A stretch of DNA of 64,000 nt, taken from contig JAENYN010000002.1 in the NCBI GenBank assembly GCA_016841765.1, forward strand, positions 1 through 64,000. The letters run 5' to 3'. Every line of letters begins with the position of its first letter. Position 1 is the stretch's first letter. Below, one piece after another: positions 26,381 through 35,005 of the stretch. This DNA is from Guptibacillus hwajinpoensis (GTDB taxonomy: Bacteria > Bacillota > Bacilli > Bacillales > Bacillaceae_O). The notes beneath the pieces are model-generated. The model saw only the letters and a program-made list of their open reading frames with translations. It had not been told where the DNA came from and ran no database searches. Position numbers and translations under genes: made by a program.

Positions 26381-26410
26381 CAGCATTTTTAAAGAAGAAG
26401 AGGGGAAGGC

Positions 26411-27109
26411 ATGGCAAACTTCTTAAGTATCACATCAAGTTTCCAGAACGGCGCCATTGACATCTCGATTCATCTGTCAGGTTTCTTTCTCATCGTGTTG
26501 CTGGCCGGAGCGGGCTTGATCCTTTACCGGAGGAAAAAGCAATTCAACATGATTGATGTGGAGCTGGATACGCTGCAGGTCGGCACGAGGGCGGCCGCGA
26601 TATATAAGGTGAAGCGGAATAATGAAAACATATTCATCGCCCACCGGATTTTAATCGAATTGGAGACGCGGAAAGCCGCTATCGAAATCGATCCGGAATA
26701 CGATGTCGTCACTGATATTTATGAATCCTGGTACGACCTTTTCACAACAATCCGGGATGAGCTGAAAAGCATACCGGGTTCGCATTTGAAGAAAGCGAAA
26801 AACGATGGGCTTATCCGGCTTTCGCTGGACATCTTGAACGTCGGCTTGAGGCCTCATCTCACCAAATATCATGCGGCATTCCAGAAGTGGTTTGAAACCG
26901 CCGCTGAAAATGAGGGATATTCAGGATTAACCGACCAGCAGATCCAACAGCTTTATCCTGAATTTGATGAAATGATTGCCGACATCATCCGGGTGAATCA
27001 CGTGCTGCAGCAATATGCGTCACACCTGAACAGAATTATTTGGGGAGATGGCGAAAATGGTGATGGAACGGACGCAGCGGAAACAAAAAAGAGTGTGCAA
27101 TCGAAATGA
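26411..27109 (+). CDS. Membrane-anchored helical protein paired with the TIR gene
   Basis: A 232-residue protein with one N-terminal membrane segment (about 22-40, SGFFLIVLLAGAGLILYRRK) and a cytosolic, mostly helical domain. The positive RRKK after the helix places the body inside. Segments such as IAHRILIELETRKAAIEI, TIRDELKSIPGSHLKKAK and PEFDEMIADIIRVNHVLQQ suggest a helical bundle. No domain is recognised. AGAGGGGAAGG precedes the ATG. It is probably cotranscribed with the TIR gene and may anchor or sense for it; this is inference from linkage only. Confidence 0.75.
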   Translation: MANFLSITSSFQNGAIDISIHLSGFFLIVLLAGAGLILYRRKKQFNMIDVELDTLQVGTRAAAIYKVKRNNENIFIAHRILIELETRKAAIEIDPEYDVVTDIYESWYDLFTTIRDELKSIPGSHLKKAKNDGLIRLSLDILNVGLRPHLTKYHAAFQKWFETAAENEGYSGLTDQQIQQLYPEFDEMIADIIRVNHVLQQYASHLNRIIWGDGENGDGTDAAETKKSVQSK

Positions 27110-27143
27110 TTTCACACTCTTATCTCCGGGGAACTTCAAATTT

Positions 27144-27560
27144 TCAGGGCCTCGTCCTCGTTACATAAGTGCCAGCAATGAAATCGTGAATCGCCCGTTT
27201 ATCGCTGCGCATACCGACCATGAACGCGCTGATGATGACGCCGATTCCGAGAGTCAAAGCATACACGATCCCACCGACAAGGTAGCGCATCAGCATCGTG
27301 AGGAAGGTGACATTGCTGCCGTCCATTTTGACGATGCGGATGCCCATCGCTTTTTTCCCGATTGTGTAACCGGCCCATAATGCCGGAACAATGATTGCAT
27401 ATAACAGTTCAATGATGCCGTGTACCCCGCGTTCACCCTCGGTTACATCCACATCAAGGCCAAGTGCGGCATTGAGGATTCCTGCCACAATGGAAAGGAT
27501 GATGCCGTCAATGAAAAGGGCGATGAATCGTACCCAGAATCCGGCCGGGTTATATTCCAT
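27144..27560 (-). CDS. RDD family membrane protein
   Basis: A 138-residue protein with the RDD signature: Arg and Asp in GFWVRFIALFIDGIIL near the start and Asp in RAIHDFIAGTYV near the end, with three membrane segments and the mid-segment TIGKKAMGIRIVKMDG. RDD proteins have been linked to ion transport and membrane stress. GGAGGCGTC lies upstream. It is convergent with the TIR-associated membrane protein gene. Confidence 0.88.
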   Translation of the reverse strand: MEYNPAGFWVRFIALFIDGIILSIVAGILNAALGLDVDVTEGERGVHGIIELLYAIIVPALWAGYTIGKKAMGIRIVKMDGSNVTFLTMLMRYLVGGIVYALTLGIGVIISAFMVGMRSDKRAIHDFIAGTYVTRTRP

Positions 27561-27652
27561 CCCAGACGCCTCCTTTTTATTTTCTGTATCTTTTCAGGTG
27601 AAACCTTTCGCCATATCATGCATTTCCGCCTGCAGATTTGTTAACTTGTCGA

Positions 27653-27949
27653 TTATCTGTCACCTTTTACAGGCTTCAAAATCGTCCGCTGCAGCGGCAC
27701 GCCGCCCATGCTGACATTCCGCTCAATAAAAGTATATGGTTTGCCGTCAATAATAAAACGGCGATTTCCCTTATACTCGACCGCGCGTCCCTGGCTTTCA
27801 AGTTCAGCCATAATCGCCTTCACGTATTTATTTAAGTCGATATAGCGGTCATCCAGGTCCATCGTAATATTGCCTGTCCGGTATCCCATCAAAAAATTGA
27901 AAAAAGCAAGACCGAGAATGGTGGCAAGCAGGGGCAGGATCCATTGCAT
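27653..27949 (-). CDS. Small membrane-anchored protein, 98 residues
   Basis: One N-terminal membrane segment (MQWILPLLATILGLAFFNFL) followed by a polar domain with DDRYIDLNKYVKAIMAELES and FIIDGKPYTFIERN. No family recognised. The start at 27949 is chosen because GGAGGG precedes it by nine bases; a longer frame reaching 28057 has no such site. It is separated from the RDD gene by about 90 bases and may share its transcript. Confidence 0.7.
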   Translation of the reverse strand: MQWILPLLATILGLAFFNFLMGYRTGNITMDLDDRYIDLNKYVKAIMAELESQGRAVEYKGNRRFIIDGKPYTFIERNVSMGGVPLQRTILKPVKGDR

Positions 27950-28072
27950 TTCGAGTTCCCTCCAAAGGTATCTGAATTTGTTACTATCTTTACGGATGGA
28001 AAGGGCGGGAGGTTTCAAAAGGTCCCTGTGATATGATGAAAGTGCAATGCTTTTCAAAAAGGATGATTTCTT

Positions 28073-28534
28073 GTGATAACGTTTGAACGGATAACCGAAA
28101 ACTTATTGAAAACGGCTCTTGAAATCATAAACTCAAACCAACATTACAATACGATGGAAAACGGCCAGCCGTTCCGGCCCATTAAAGACGTAAGGAAAGA
28201 TCTTCTTAATCCTGTTACAGAAAGCTTCCTCATTATGATGAACGAAAAACCGGCCGGTGTTCTTGATTTCATGAGGAATAATCCTGAAGACGATACTCCC
28301 TGGCTCGGCTTGTTAATGATCCACGGCGATTATCAAGGTCTGGGATGGGGGAGACAGGCTTACCTTGCCTTTGAAAACAGGTTGAAGCGACAACATTTCC
28401 ACAGGATCCGACTCGGTGTTTTACAAAAAAACGAGAGAGCAAAACGATTCTGGGAATCGCTCGGTTTTTCCCGTTACGGTGAAACCGAGTGGGAAGGAAA
28501 AGCCGTTGACTGTTATGAAAAACGATGGGACTGA
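28073..28534 (+). CDS. GNAT family N-acetyltransferase
   Basis: A 153-residue acetyltransferase with the acetyl-CoA binding motif GDYQGLGWGRQAYL (about 84-97) and the closing region NERAKRFWESLGFSRYGET. Substrate unknown. It begins with GTG at 28073, with AAAGGATG upstream. The next small gene follows after 18 bases. Confidence 0.85.
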   Translation: MITFERITENLLKTALEIINSNQHYNTMENGQPFRPIKDVRKDLLNPVTESFLIMMNEKPAGVLDFMRNNPEDDTPWLGLLMIHGDYQGLGWGRQAYLAFENRLKRQHFHRIRLGVLQKNERAKRFWESLGFSRYGETEWEGKAVDCYEKRWD

Positions 28535-28552
28535 GGGGGAAGGCAGTTGGAA

Positions 28553-28777
28553 ATGAGGAACTTTATTTTAAATAAGGATATTCTGACCGTTGAAGTGACG
28601 ATAGATCAAGCGGATTATCTCATCGGTGTCCAGTGGTTGGAGCCCGAAAAACCTTTTGCCGATACGTGGATTCTAAAATCTTATGCTAATAAAAAGACAG
28701 GCGAAAAAGATTTATCAGATGAAAAGATTTCAGCCTTTCTCAATACGATCAATGCCAGATGGAATTGGAATGTTTGA
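28553..28777 (+). CDS. Small protein of unknown function, 74 residues
   Basis: A soluble, slightly acidic protein (MRNFILNKDILTVEVTIDQA start; ends NARWNWNV) with alternating strands and no known domain. ATG 28553 is favoured by AAGG at 28540-28543; TTG 28547 is possible. It is closely linked to the GNAT gene. Confidence 0.65.
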   Translation: MRNFILNKDILTVEVTIDQADYLIGVQWLEPEKPFADTWILKSYANKKTGEKDLSDEKISAFLNTINARWNWNV

Positions 28778-28872
28778 CCAAAAGGTTGCTGCCATGCCAA
28801 ATCTGGCCCACCTGATTTGTTATTCTTGAATCAACAAAGACAGACAACAGCAAAATCAGGAGGGGACCTACT

Positions 28873-29487
28873 ATGCACCAGTTATTCATTGATTTTGAAT
28901 TCACGATGCCGGCAGGCGGGACGAAGGGGAAGCGCTGGAATCCGGAAATCATCGAAGCGGGCTTTGTATCGGTCATAGACGGAAAAATCGAGGATACGTT
29001 TTCATCCTTTGTCAGGCCGGAGGAAAACCGGATCCTGACCGGGCGCTGCAAAGAGTTCCTCGGCATCAGCCAGGACCAGGTTGATGGGGGAATTTCAATC
29101 AGGAAACTGTCAGCCATCTATACATATTACATAGCAAAAAGCCGGACCATACTTGTGATCTGGGGGAACATGGACGTGCCGATCATGCGCCGGAATTTTT
29201 TGGCCGCCGGCATCCCGTTCATCAGGCCGAATCGGGAGCTGGATCTCGCAGAAGCGTACCGCAAGTTCTACGGCGAGCGGAATAACACGGCACTCCGCAA
29301 AGCGATTGTGGAATACGGAAAAGACGGCCGCGGCAAAAACCACCGCGCACTTGATGACGCGCTGACAACATTCGAAGTGTTCAAGCATTATGAAAAGGAC
29401 CGCAGCTACTTGAGGCAGAAGGACACGGCGACGCTTGGAGATAAGCTTGACTACGGAAAGATGATGCAGGAGCTCGGTTTTGCCTGA
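28873..29487 (+). CDS. kapD: 3'-5' exonuclease-like inhibitor of the KinA pathway, KapD
   Basis: A 204-residue DEDDh-type exonuclease domain: Asp and Glu in LFIDFEFTMP (about 7-9) and His plus Asp in NHRALDDALTTF (about 156-161). Length and the opening FIDFEFTMP match Bacillus KapD, which reduces sporulation through the KinA branch of the phosphorelay. The gene stands alone here with a strong terminator. Confidence 0.88.
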   Translation: MHQLFIDFEFTMPAGGTKGKRWNPEIIEAGFVSVIDGKIEDTFSSFVRPEENRILTGRCKEFLGISQDQVDGGISIRKLSAIYTYYIAKSRTILVIWGNMDVPIMRRNFLAAGIPFIRPNRELDLAEAYRKFYGERNNTALRKAIVEYGKDGRGKNHRALDDALTTFEVFKHYEKDRSYLRQKDTATLGDKLDYGKMMQELGFA

Positions 29488-29535
29488 TAAAAAAGAACCC
29501 GAATGACTGGTATGTCCAGCTTCGGGTTCTTTTTT
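29488..29535 (+). terminator. Terminator of kapD
   Basis: AAAAAAGAACCCGAA pairs with TTCGGGTTCTTTTTT. Confidence 0.9.
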
Positions 29536-29550
29536 ATATTCTGCAGTGTG

Positions 29551-29594
29551 GGTGCCTGACCCCCGGTGCTTTAAAGCACCGGGGGTCAGGCACC
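29551..29594. repeat. 44-bp palindrome, copy 3
   Basis: Arms GGTGCCTGACCCCCGGTGCT and AGCACCGGGGGTCAGGCACC around TTAA, perfectly symmetric. It follows directly after the kapD terminator, so it is not needed for termination. Confidence 0.95.
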
Positions 29595-29658
29595 TTCAAA
29601 GCATAAAATCAGCCAAAACAGAAACCATAAGAAGAAAATCAAAAAGGCAGGGAAAAAA

Positions 29659-30846
29659 ATGCAGACTGATTATAAAGTGGCCATCATCGGCGGCGGTACG
29701 GCAGGAATCACAGCCGCCGCACAATTGGCCAAAAAGATATTCCCGGGTGACATCGTCATTATCGACCCGGCTGATGTCCACTACTACCAGCCGATCTGGA
29801 CACTTGTCGGGGCCGGGCTTGTCAGAAAGGAAGATTCGGCCAGGCCGGAAAAGAGTCTCATTCCGCGCGGCGTCTCCCACATACAGGAAGCGGTCAAATC
29901 GATTGACCCGGAGCAAATGACAGTGGCGACCGAGAGCGGAACAACAATCAACTACCAATACCTGATCATATGCCCGGGCCTGCAGCTGAATTGGAACAAA
30001 GTCAAAGGACTGGAAGAAGCAATTGGGAAAGAGGGCGTCGTCAGCAACTATGCCTATGAGTATGTCGACAAAACATGGGAAGCCCTCCGCAATTTCAAAG
30101 GCGGAAATGCGATATTCACGCATCCGAACACACCGATCAAATGCGGCGGCGCTCCCCAAAAAATCATGTACCTGGCAGAAGAATACTTTACGGTGAACAA
30201 TCTGAAAGACAAAACGAACGTCATGTTTTACTCGGCCAATCCAGGAATTTTCAGTGTCAAGAAATATAAAAAAGTGCTTGAAAAAATCATTGGGGAGCGA
30301 GGTATCCAAACAAAATTCCAGAGAAACCTCGTTGAAGTTCGCGGGGGCAAAAAAGAAGCCGTTTTTGAAAACCTTGAAAACGGTGAAATGGAAACCGTAC
30401 CGTATGAAATGATCCATGTGACACCGCCGATGGGACCGCATGATTTCCTGATCGGCAGCCCGGTCAGCGATGAAACCGGCTGGGTTGACGTGGATGCTTA
30501 CACCCTCCAGCATAAACAGTACAGCACGATTTTCAGTCTTGGCGATGCATCCAATCTGCCGACTTCCAAATCAGGAGCCGCCATCCGAAAACAGGTGCCT
30601 GTTGCCGTCAGTAACATGATGTCGATGATGAAAGGTGAAAAACTGACGGCAAAATACGACGGTTATACATCATGCCCGATCATTACTGGCAAAGGAAAAC
30701 TCGTCCTTGCCGAATTCGACTACGAGAAGCAGCCGAAGGAAACGTTTCCGTTTGACCAGGCGAAGGAACGCTACAGCATGTATCTGTTGAAAAAAGAGGT
30801 GCTGCCGCGTTTTTACTGGCATGGGATGTTGAAGGGGAGAATGTGA
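29659..30846 (+). CDS. sqr: Sulfide:quinone oxidoreductase-like flavoprotein
   Basis: A 395-residue FAD enzyme of the pyridine nucleotide-disulfide oxidoreductase fold. The FAD motif is VAIIGGGTAGITAAAQLA (7-24). Two conserved Cys, in PIKCGGAPQK (about 160) and TSCPIITG (about 339), fit the redox pair of sulfide:quinone oxidoreductases, and the second FAD motif FSLGDASNLP is present. It would oxidise sulfide to polysulfide or persulfide and pass electrons to the membrane quinone. No persulfide dioxygenase or rhodanese gene lies beside it. GGCAGGG precedes the ATG. Confidence 0.88.
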   Translation: MQTDYKVAIIGGGTAGITAAAQLAKKIFPGDIVIIDPADVHYYQPIWTLVGAGLVRKEDSARPEKSLIPRGVSHIQEAVKSIDPEQMTVATESGTTINYQYLIICPGLQLNWNKVKGLEEAIGKEGVVSNYAYEYVDKTWEALRNFKGGNAIFTHPNTPIKCGGAPQKIMYLAEEYFTVNNLKDKTNVMFYSANPGIFSVKKYKKVLEKIIGERGIQTKFQRNLVEVRGGKKEAVFENLENGEMETVPYEMIHVTPPMGPHDFLIGSPVSDETGWVDVDAYTLQHKQYSTIFSLGDASNLPTSKSGAAIRKQVPVAVSNMMSMMKGEKLTAKYDGYTSCPIITGKGKLVLAEFDYEKQPKETFPFDQAKERYSMYLLKKEVLPRFYWHGMLKGRM

Positions 30847-30880
30847 AAACAGAAAAAAAAGAAAGTATAACTTCTTCGGA

Positions 30881-30914
30881 AGAGCGTAATCTGACATGAT
30901 TGTGCTCTTTTTTA
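30881..30914 (+). terminator. Terminator of the sqr gene
   Basis: AGAGCGTAATC pairs with GATTGTGCTCT, followed by TTTTTTATG. Confidence 0.8.
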
Positions 30915-31113
30915 TGAGAATTTCCATTTACGATTTATGAGAAATTCCACGTATTTTGTCAAAAAAGTTAATAATTGAATATAATGAATTTATTGAATAT
31001 TACAATAATTTTTTATAGTATACAAGATATGACCTCGTGAAATTCCCATACAAAAAAAGAGATATTACCGTCTATTTAATACCAATTATATAAGTGAAAG
31101 GGGGAGGATGGAA

Positions 31114-32706
31114 ATGTTGGTGCGTGATTTGTTAGAATTTCATTCTTTTCTAAAATCTGCAGATTTGATAGCCGGAGAACAGGGGTTGAGCAACCAGATT
31201 TCCGATATCACCGTAATGGAAGCACCAGATTTTCCTAACTGGGTGAATGGAGGAGAATTCGTTTTAAGTACCTTCTTTTCTGTAAAGGAGAATATACAAA
31301 AACAAATCGAGATAATTGAACAGCTGTCCCGCCATGGGGTTGCAGCTCTTGGAATCAAGACTGGAAGGTACATTGACCGCGTGGATCCTAACGTTATCAA
31401 AGCTGCGGATAAACTGGGATTCCCGTTATTTACATTAAGTAAAAAGACGAAGTTCCGCCATGTCATACGACTAGTGTCCGAGCAATTAATTGATAGGCCT
31501 GAGGACCATACTCAGGATATCATTCAATTTCACGACAAATTAATGGCTCTCGCCGTAAAAGGACAGACGGATTTATTATGTGAAGAGATAGCAACACAAA
31601 CTGGATACCCTTGTGCCATTTATACAGAAAACAGAGAAAAGGTATCGGGACAACTGCAAATCGATTCGAACAAAGAGGGAATAGTCACTGAGACGGCCAT
31701 TTCCAATTTTGTGGACAACTTAATGGATGAATATGCATGGAATAATCAACCGAAAGAATACAGGAAAGGTTCCTATGTAGTGGTAGGCTGCTCTGTAAAA
31801 GAAGAATTAACAAATATACTTATTTTTTCAGATGTTGATCAATGGAGATACTATGAAAGCATGCTGGCAAGAGTAGCGGCAAATGCGATCAGTACATGTT
31901 TCTTGGAAGATCATGTCCAGCGAAATGTTGAAAAACGCATGAAGTCAACTTTTATTGAAGAAGTTATTGGAAAAGGTATGCACCCGGATGACCTCACAAC
32001 CAAAGCGGATTTTTTCAGCTGGAAGCTTTATGATAACTATCAGGTGATTGTAGTCCGGCTTACGGATACTGAAGGGTTGACACAGGAAGCATTCCGCTTA
32101 TTAGCTGAGCGCTGGGCTTATGAACTTAATGAAGTGTTTCCTTCATTAATTTCAATGAATAGGAAGGATGAATTTATTGGACTGCTTTCACTTCCACACG
32201 ATTCGTATTTCACCAGGGTTTCATTTCACAAAAAGACAATGAGAGATATAGTTAAAAAAATCTTTTATCATTCACCTGTGAAATCCAAAGTTAAAATTGG
32301 GGTCGGGTCGATATTTGACAATTCGAGTCAGCTGAAAAACAGCTATCGGCAGGCCCGAAGCTTAATAGAGAGCAACGTTAATTCTGAAAAGAATATCTAT
32401 TATGCAGCAGATTATTTACTAGAGCTCCTTATTCTTCAATCTAAATCCCTTCCTGAATTCAACTTATTGAATAAATATCTGCTTGATCCGGTGCAAAGCT
32501 ATGATCAGAAAAATGGAACGGAATTAGTGAAGTCTGTTACATCTGTTGTCCATATGGAAAGTCTTGATGAAGCGGCAAGACATCTGTTTGTTCACGTGAA
32601 TACACTCAGGAAAAGGTTGAAAAAGGTGGATGAATTAACGGGAATCGACCCGCTGAAAGGCACTGGCCGCCTCATGTGGCTGACATTGCTTCTCCGAATA
32701 GAATAA
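31114..32706 (+). CDS. PucR family transcriptional regulator (amide/lactam cluster)
   Basis: A 530-residue activator-type regulator. The N-terminal PucR ligand domain spans about 5-125 (EAPDFPNWVNGGEFVLSTF), a GGDEF-like linker lies in the middle, and the C-terminal helix-turn-helix is in HLFVHVNTLRKRLKKVDELTG (short core: HVNTLRKRLKKVDELTG). PucR proteins sense purine or other nitrogenous catabolites. GGGGGAGG at 31100-31107 supports ATG 31114. It heads a same-strand cluster of transport and catabolic genes that it most likely controls. Confidence 0.92.
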   Translation: MLVRDLLEFHSFLKSADLIAGEQGLSNQISDITVMEAPDFPNWVNGGEFVLSTFFSVKENIQKQIEIIEQLSRHGVAALGIKTGRYIDRVDPNVIKAADKLGFPLFTLSKKTKFRHVIRLVSEQLIDRPEDHTQDIIQFHDKLMALAVKGQTDLLCEEIATQTGYPCAIYTENREKVSGQLQIDSNKEGIVTETAISNFVDNLMDEYAWNNQPKEYRKGSYVVVGCSVKEELTNILIFSDVDQWRYYESMLARVAANAISTCFLEDHVQRNVEKRMKSTFIEEVIGKGMHPDDLTTKADFFSWKLYDNYQVIVVRLTDTEGLTQEAFRLLAERWAYELNEVFPSLISMNRKDEFIGLLSLPHDSYFTRVSFHKKTMRDIVKKIFYHSPVKSKVKIGVGSIFDNSSQLKNSYRQARSLIESNVNSEKNIYYAADYLLELLILQSKSLPEFNLLNKYLLDPVQSYDQKNGTELVKSVTSVVHMESLDEAARHLFVHVNTLRKRLKKVDELTGIDPLKGTGRLMWLTLLLRIE

Positions 32707-32748
32707 TCGGCCAGGTGTAGAAAAATACAATATTATGATGAAAATGGT

Positions 32749-32782
32749 GAAGCTATCGACAATTTGAATAGCTTCTTTTTTT
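32749..32782 (+). terminator. Terminator of the PucR gene
   Basis: GAAGCTAT pairs with ATAGCTTC, followed by seven T residues. The transporter operon downstream therefore needs its own promoter. Confidence 0.8.
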
Positions 32783-32894
32783 GTTAACATTTTAATTAAT
32801 TAAATATTCTAAAAAGTGAAACGAGGGGGCAAGCCAGCGTCTTTCGCAATTAGTCGGTTGGGAATTTAAATTTTAAAACAGGAGGGGTTAAGTG

Positions 32895-34052
32895 ATGACT
32901 AAAATGAAATGGGTGTTAAATGCAGTTCTCGTCATCTTGTTAATGTCATTGGCAGCATGTTCGTCCAGTACGACGGACAGCGAAGCTGCTGAAGGAAATG
33001 AAGGGCCTATTGTTATCGGTGCTTATGGGCCTTTGACAGGTGCAACGGCTCAATATGGGGTAAGCATGAAAAAAAATATCGAGATGTATTTTGACGAAGT
33101 GAATAGCAGCGGCGGCATTAACGGCCGTGAAATCAAGTTGTTGGTGGAAGATGATGAAGGTAAACCGGATAAAGGAATTAACGCTGTTAAGAAATTAATA
33201 GAAAAAGACAAAGTGTCGGCAGTTTTGGGAGGTCCTTTGAGTACAGTCAATTTGGCGGCCATGAAGGAGTCACAGGGAGCAAAGGTTCCACACATCGCCA
33301 CTTCATCCGGTAACCCTAAGATCACCGAATTAGGAAATCCTTATATTTTACGGGTGGTTCCGAAGGATACAGAAATTGCGGCAGCGGTCGCAAACTATGC
33401 AGTCAAAGAAGCGGAATACTCAAAAGTCGCTGTTCTCTACAGTGCCGATGAATACGGGAAGGGCGGCGGAGAAGCGGCTGTGGAGACGCTCAAATCATTG
33501 GGCACGGATCCTGTAGCCGTTGAAACATTCAACCCTGGAGATAAAGACTACACTCCACAGCTTTTGAAATTTAAGCAAGCGGGCGCTGAAGCGGTAATTT
33601 ATTGGGGGTTTTATGTAGACGGTTCAATTGTAGCTAAACAGATTCATGAGTTGGGGCTTGATGTCCAAATGCTAGGAGGAACGGGATTGAATAACCCGAA
33701 GTTTGTCGAATTGTCCGGGGAAGCTTCGGAAGGTGTCTTGTTTGGATCACCGTTCATTCCATCAGATCCGGCGATAAAAGAATATGTTGATAACTATCAG
33801 GAGAAATACAATGAGGTTCCGGATATGTCAGGCGCTTGCGGATATGATGCAGCTCAACTTGTTGTACAGGCAATCAAAGAGGTCGGGGCAGATCGAGAAA
33901 AAATAAACGAATGGCTTCACAATGTGAAAGATTTTGAAGGCGTTACTGGAGTATTGAATGGTAATGAAAACGGCGACTTGAATGACAAGGTAAAAGTTGT
34001 GGAGATTCATAAAGATGGTTCACAATCGATTGCCTGGGAGCCTGCCCAGTAA
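32895..34052 (+). CDS. LIV-type ABC transporter substrate-binding lipoprotein
   Basis: A 385-residue periplasmic-binding-type lipoprotein, anchored outside the membrane through the lipobox LAAC. The family opening IVIGAYGPLTGATAQYG, NGREIKLLVEDDEGKPDK and the Ser/Thr ligand segment ATSSGNPKITE are visible. It captures an amino-acid-like or amide compound for the transporter encoded next. Start is ATG 32895 with GGAGGG eight bases upstream. Confidence 0.92.
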   Translation: MTKMKWVLNAVLVILLMSLAACSSSTTDSEAAEGNEGPIVIGAYGPLTGATAQYGVSMKKNIEMYFDEVNSSGGINGREIKLLVEDDEGKPDKGINAVKKLIEKDKVSAVLGGPLSTVNLAAMKESQGAKVPHIATSSGNPKITELGNPYILRVVPKDTEIAAAVANYAVKEAEYSKVAVLYSADEYGKGGGEAAVETLKSLGTDPVAVETFNPGDKDYTPQLLKFKQAGAEAVIYWGFYVDGSIVAKQIHELGLDVQMLGGTGLNNPKFVELSGEASEGVLFGSPFIPSDPAIKEYVDNYQEKYNEVPDMSGACGYDAAQLVVQAIKEVGADREKINEWLHNVKDFEGVTGVLNGNENGDLNDKVKVVEIHKDGSQSIAWEPAQ

Positions 34053-34062
34053 GAAAAAAAGA

Positions 34063-34100
34063 AAGAAGGTACCTTTCAATTATAGAGGTATCTTCTTTAT
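34063..34100 (+). terminator. Intercistronic hairpin after the binding-protein gene
   Basis: A 12-bp stem (AAGAAGGTACCT with AGGTATCTTCTT) followed by TATTCG. The T tract is poor, so it probably stabilises or partly terminates the binding-protein message, giving it higher expression than the permeases. Confidence 0.55.
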
Positions 34101-34118
34101 TCGAAAGGGAGTGACTGA

Positions 34119-34988
34119 ATGGTACTACAACAACTGGTTGCAGGATTGGCCACCGGCAGCATTTATGCACTTGTTGCTATGGGATTTACGCTCATCTGGA
34201 AAAGCATGAAACTAGTTAACTTCGCACAGGGTGATTTTTTCATGATGGGAGCGATGTTCGGCTATACACTTTATGCCATCGCCGAACTCCCGTTTTGGCT
34301 GGCTATTATCGGCGGTGTGATTTTGAGCTCTTTAGTAGGGGTTTTACTGGAAAGGTTGGCGATTCGCCCATTAGGAAATGCACCGGAAATGAGCCTGCTG
34401 CTGGTTACCATCGCAGCAGGAATCCTTCTCCAGAATATAGCCAAGCTGATCTGGGGGGCCGACACACTGCCATTCCGGACTTTCTTCGAAGTGCAGACGA
34501 TTGATATTGCGGGAGTGTCAGTTCGTACACAGGACATTGTTATTGTCACAGTCACAGTGATCGTTACTTCCCTGTTTCATTTCTTTTTCCAGTATACGAA
34601 ATTCGGCAAGGCGCTTCGAGCCACGTCCATGGACAAAGAAACTGCAACAGCGATGGGAATTAATGTGAGGATGATGATGCTGATGGCCATTTCAATCAGT
34701 GCTTCTCTAGGTGGATTAGCAGGGATGTTGATTGCTCCAATTCATTTCATCTATCCGACAATGGGAGTATTAGTAGGATTAAAAGCATTCATTGCTGCAG
34801 TAATTGGCGGTTTCAACCATATCTATGGAGCGCTTATAGGTGGATTGTTCATAGGTGTACTGGAGACTTTCGCTGCCGGGTATATGTCTTCAGCTTATCG
34901 TGATGTCATAGCGTTTGTCGTTCTCATTCTGGTACTGAGGTTTATGCCTTCGGGGATTTTAGGTAAGAAAAGTGTCCAAAAGGTTTAG
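34119..34988 (+). CDS. livH: LIV-type ABC transporter permease (LivH-like)
   Basis: A 289-residue integral membrane subunit with about eight helices. It has the opening QLVAGLATGSIYALVAMGFT and the coupling motif region GLKAFIAAVIGGFNHIYGALIGG typical of LivH. It pairs with the LivM half of the next protein. GGGAGTG precedes the ATG. Confidence 0.92.
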   Translation: MVLQQLVAGLATGSIYALVAMGFTLIWKSMKLVNFAQGDFFMMGAMFGYTLYAIAELPFWLAIIGGVILSSLVGVLLERLAIRPLGNAPEMSLLLVTIAAGILLQNIAKLIWGADTLPFRTFFEVQTIDIAGVSVRTQDIVIVTVTVIVTSLFHFFFQYTKFGKALRATSMDKETATAMGINVRMMMLMAISISASLGGLAGMLIAPIHFIYPTMGVLVGLKAFIAAVIGGFNHIYGALIGGLFIGVLETFAAGYMSSAYRDVIAFVVLILVLRFMPSGILGKKSVQKV

Positions 34989-35005
34989 AGGGGGTGTTTG
35001 GTTTA

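Noticed and set aside
25835-27109. Thoeris defence system
   Set aside because: The TIR protein could be ThsB-like, but the partner has no SIR2, SLOG or other ThsA domain.
29596-30513. 305-codon open frame on the minus strand
   Set aside because: Antisense shadow of the sulfide:quinone oxidoreductase gene, with Phe/His/Cys-rich composition and no ribosome binding site.
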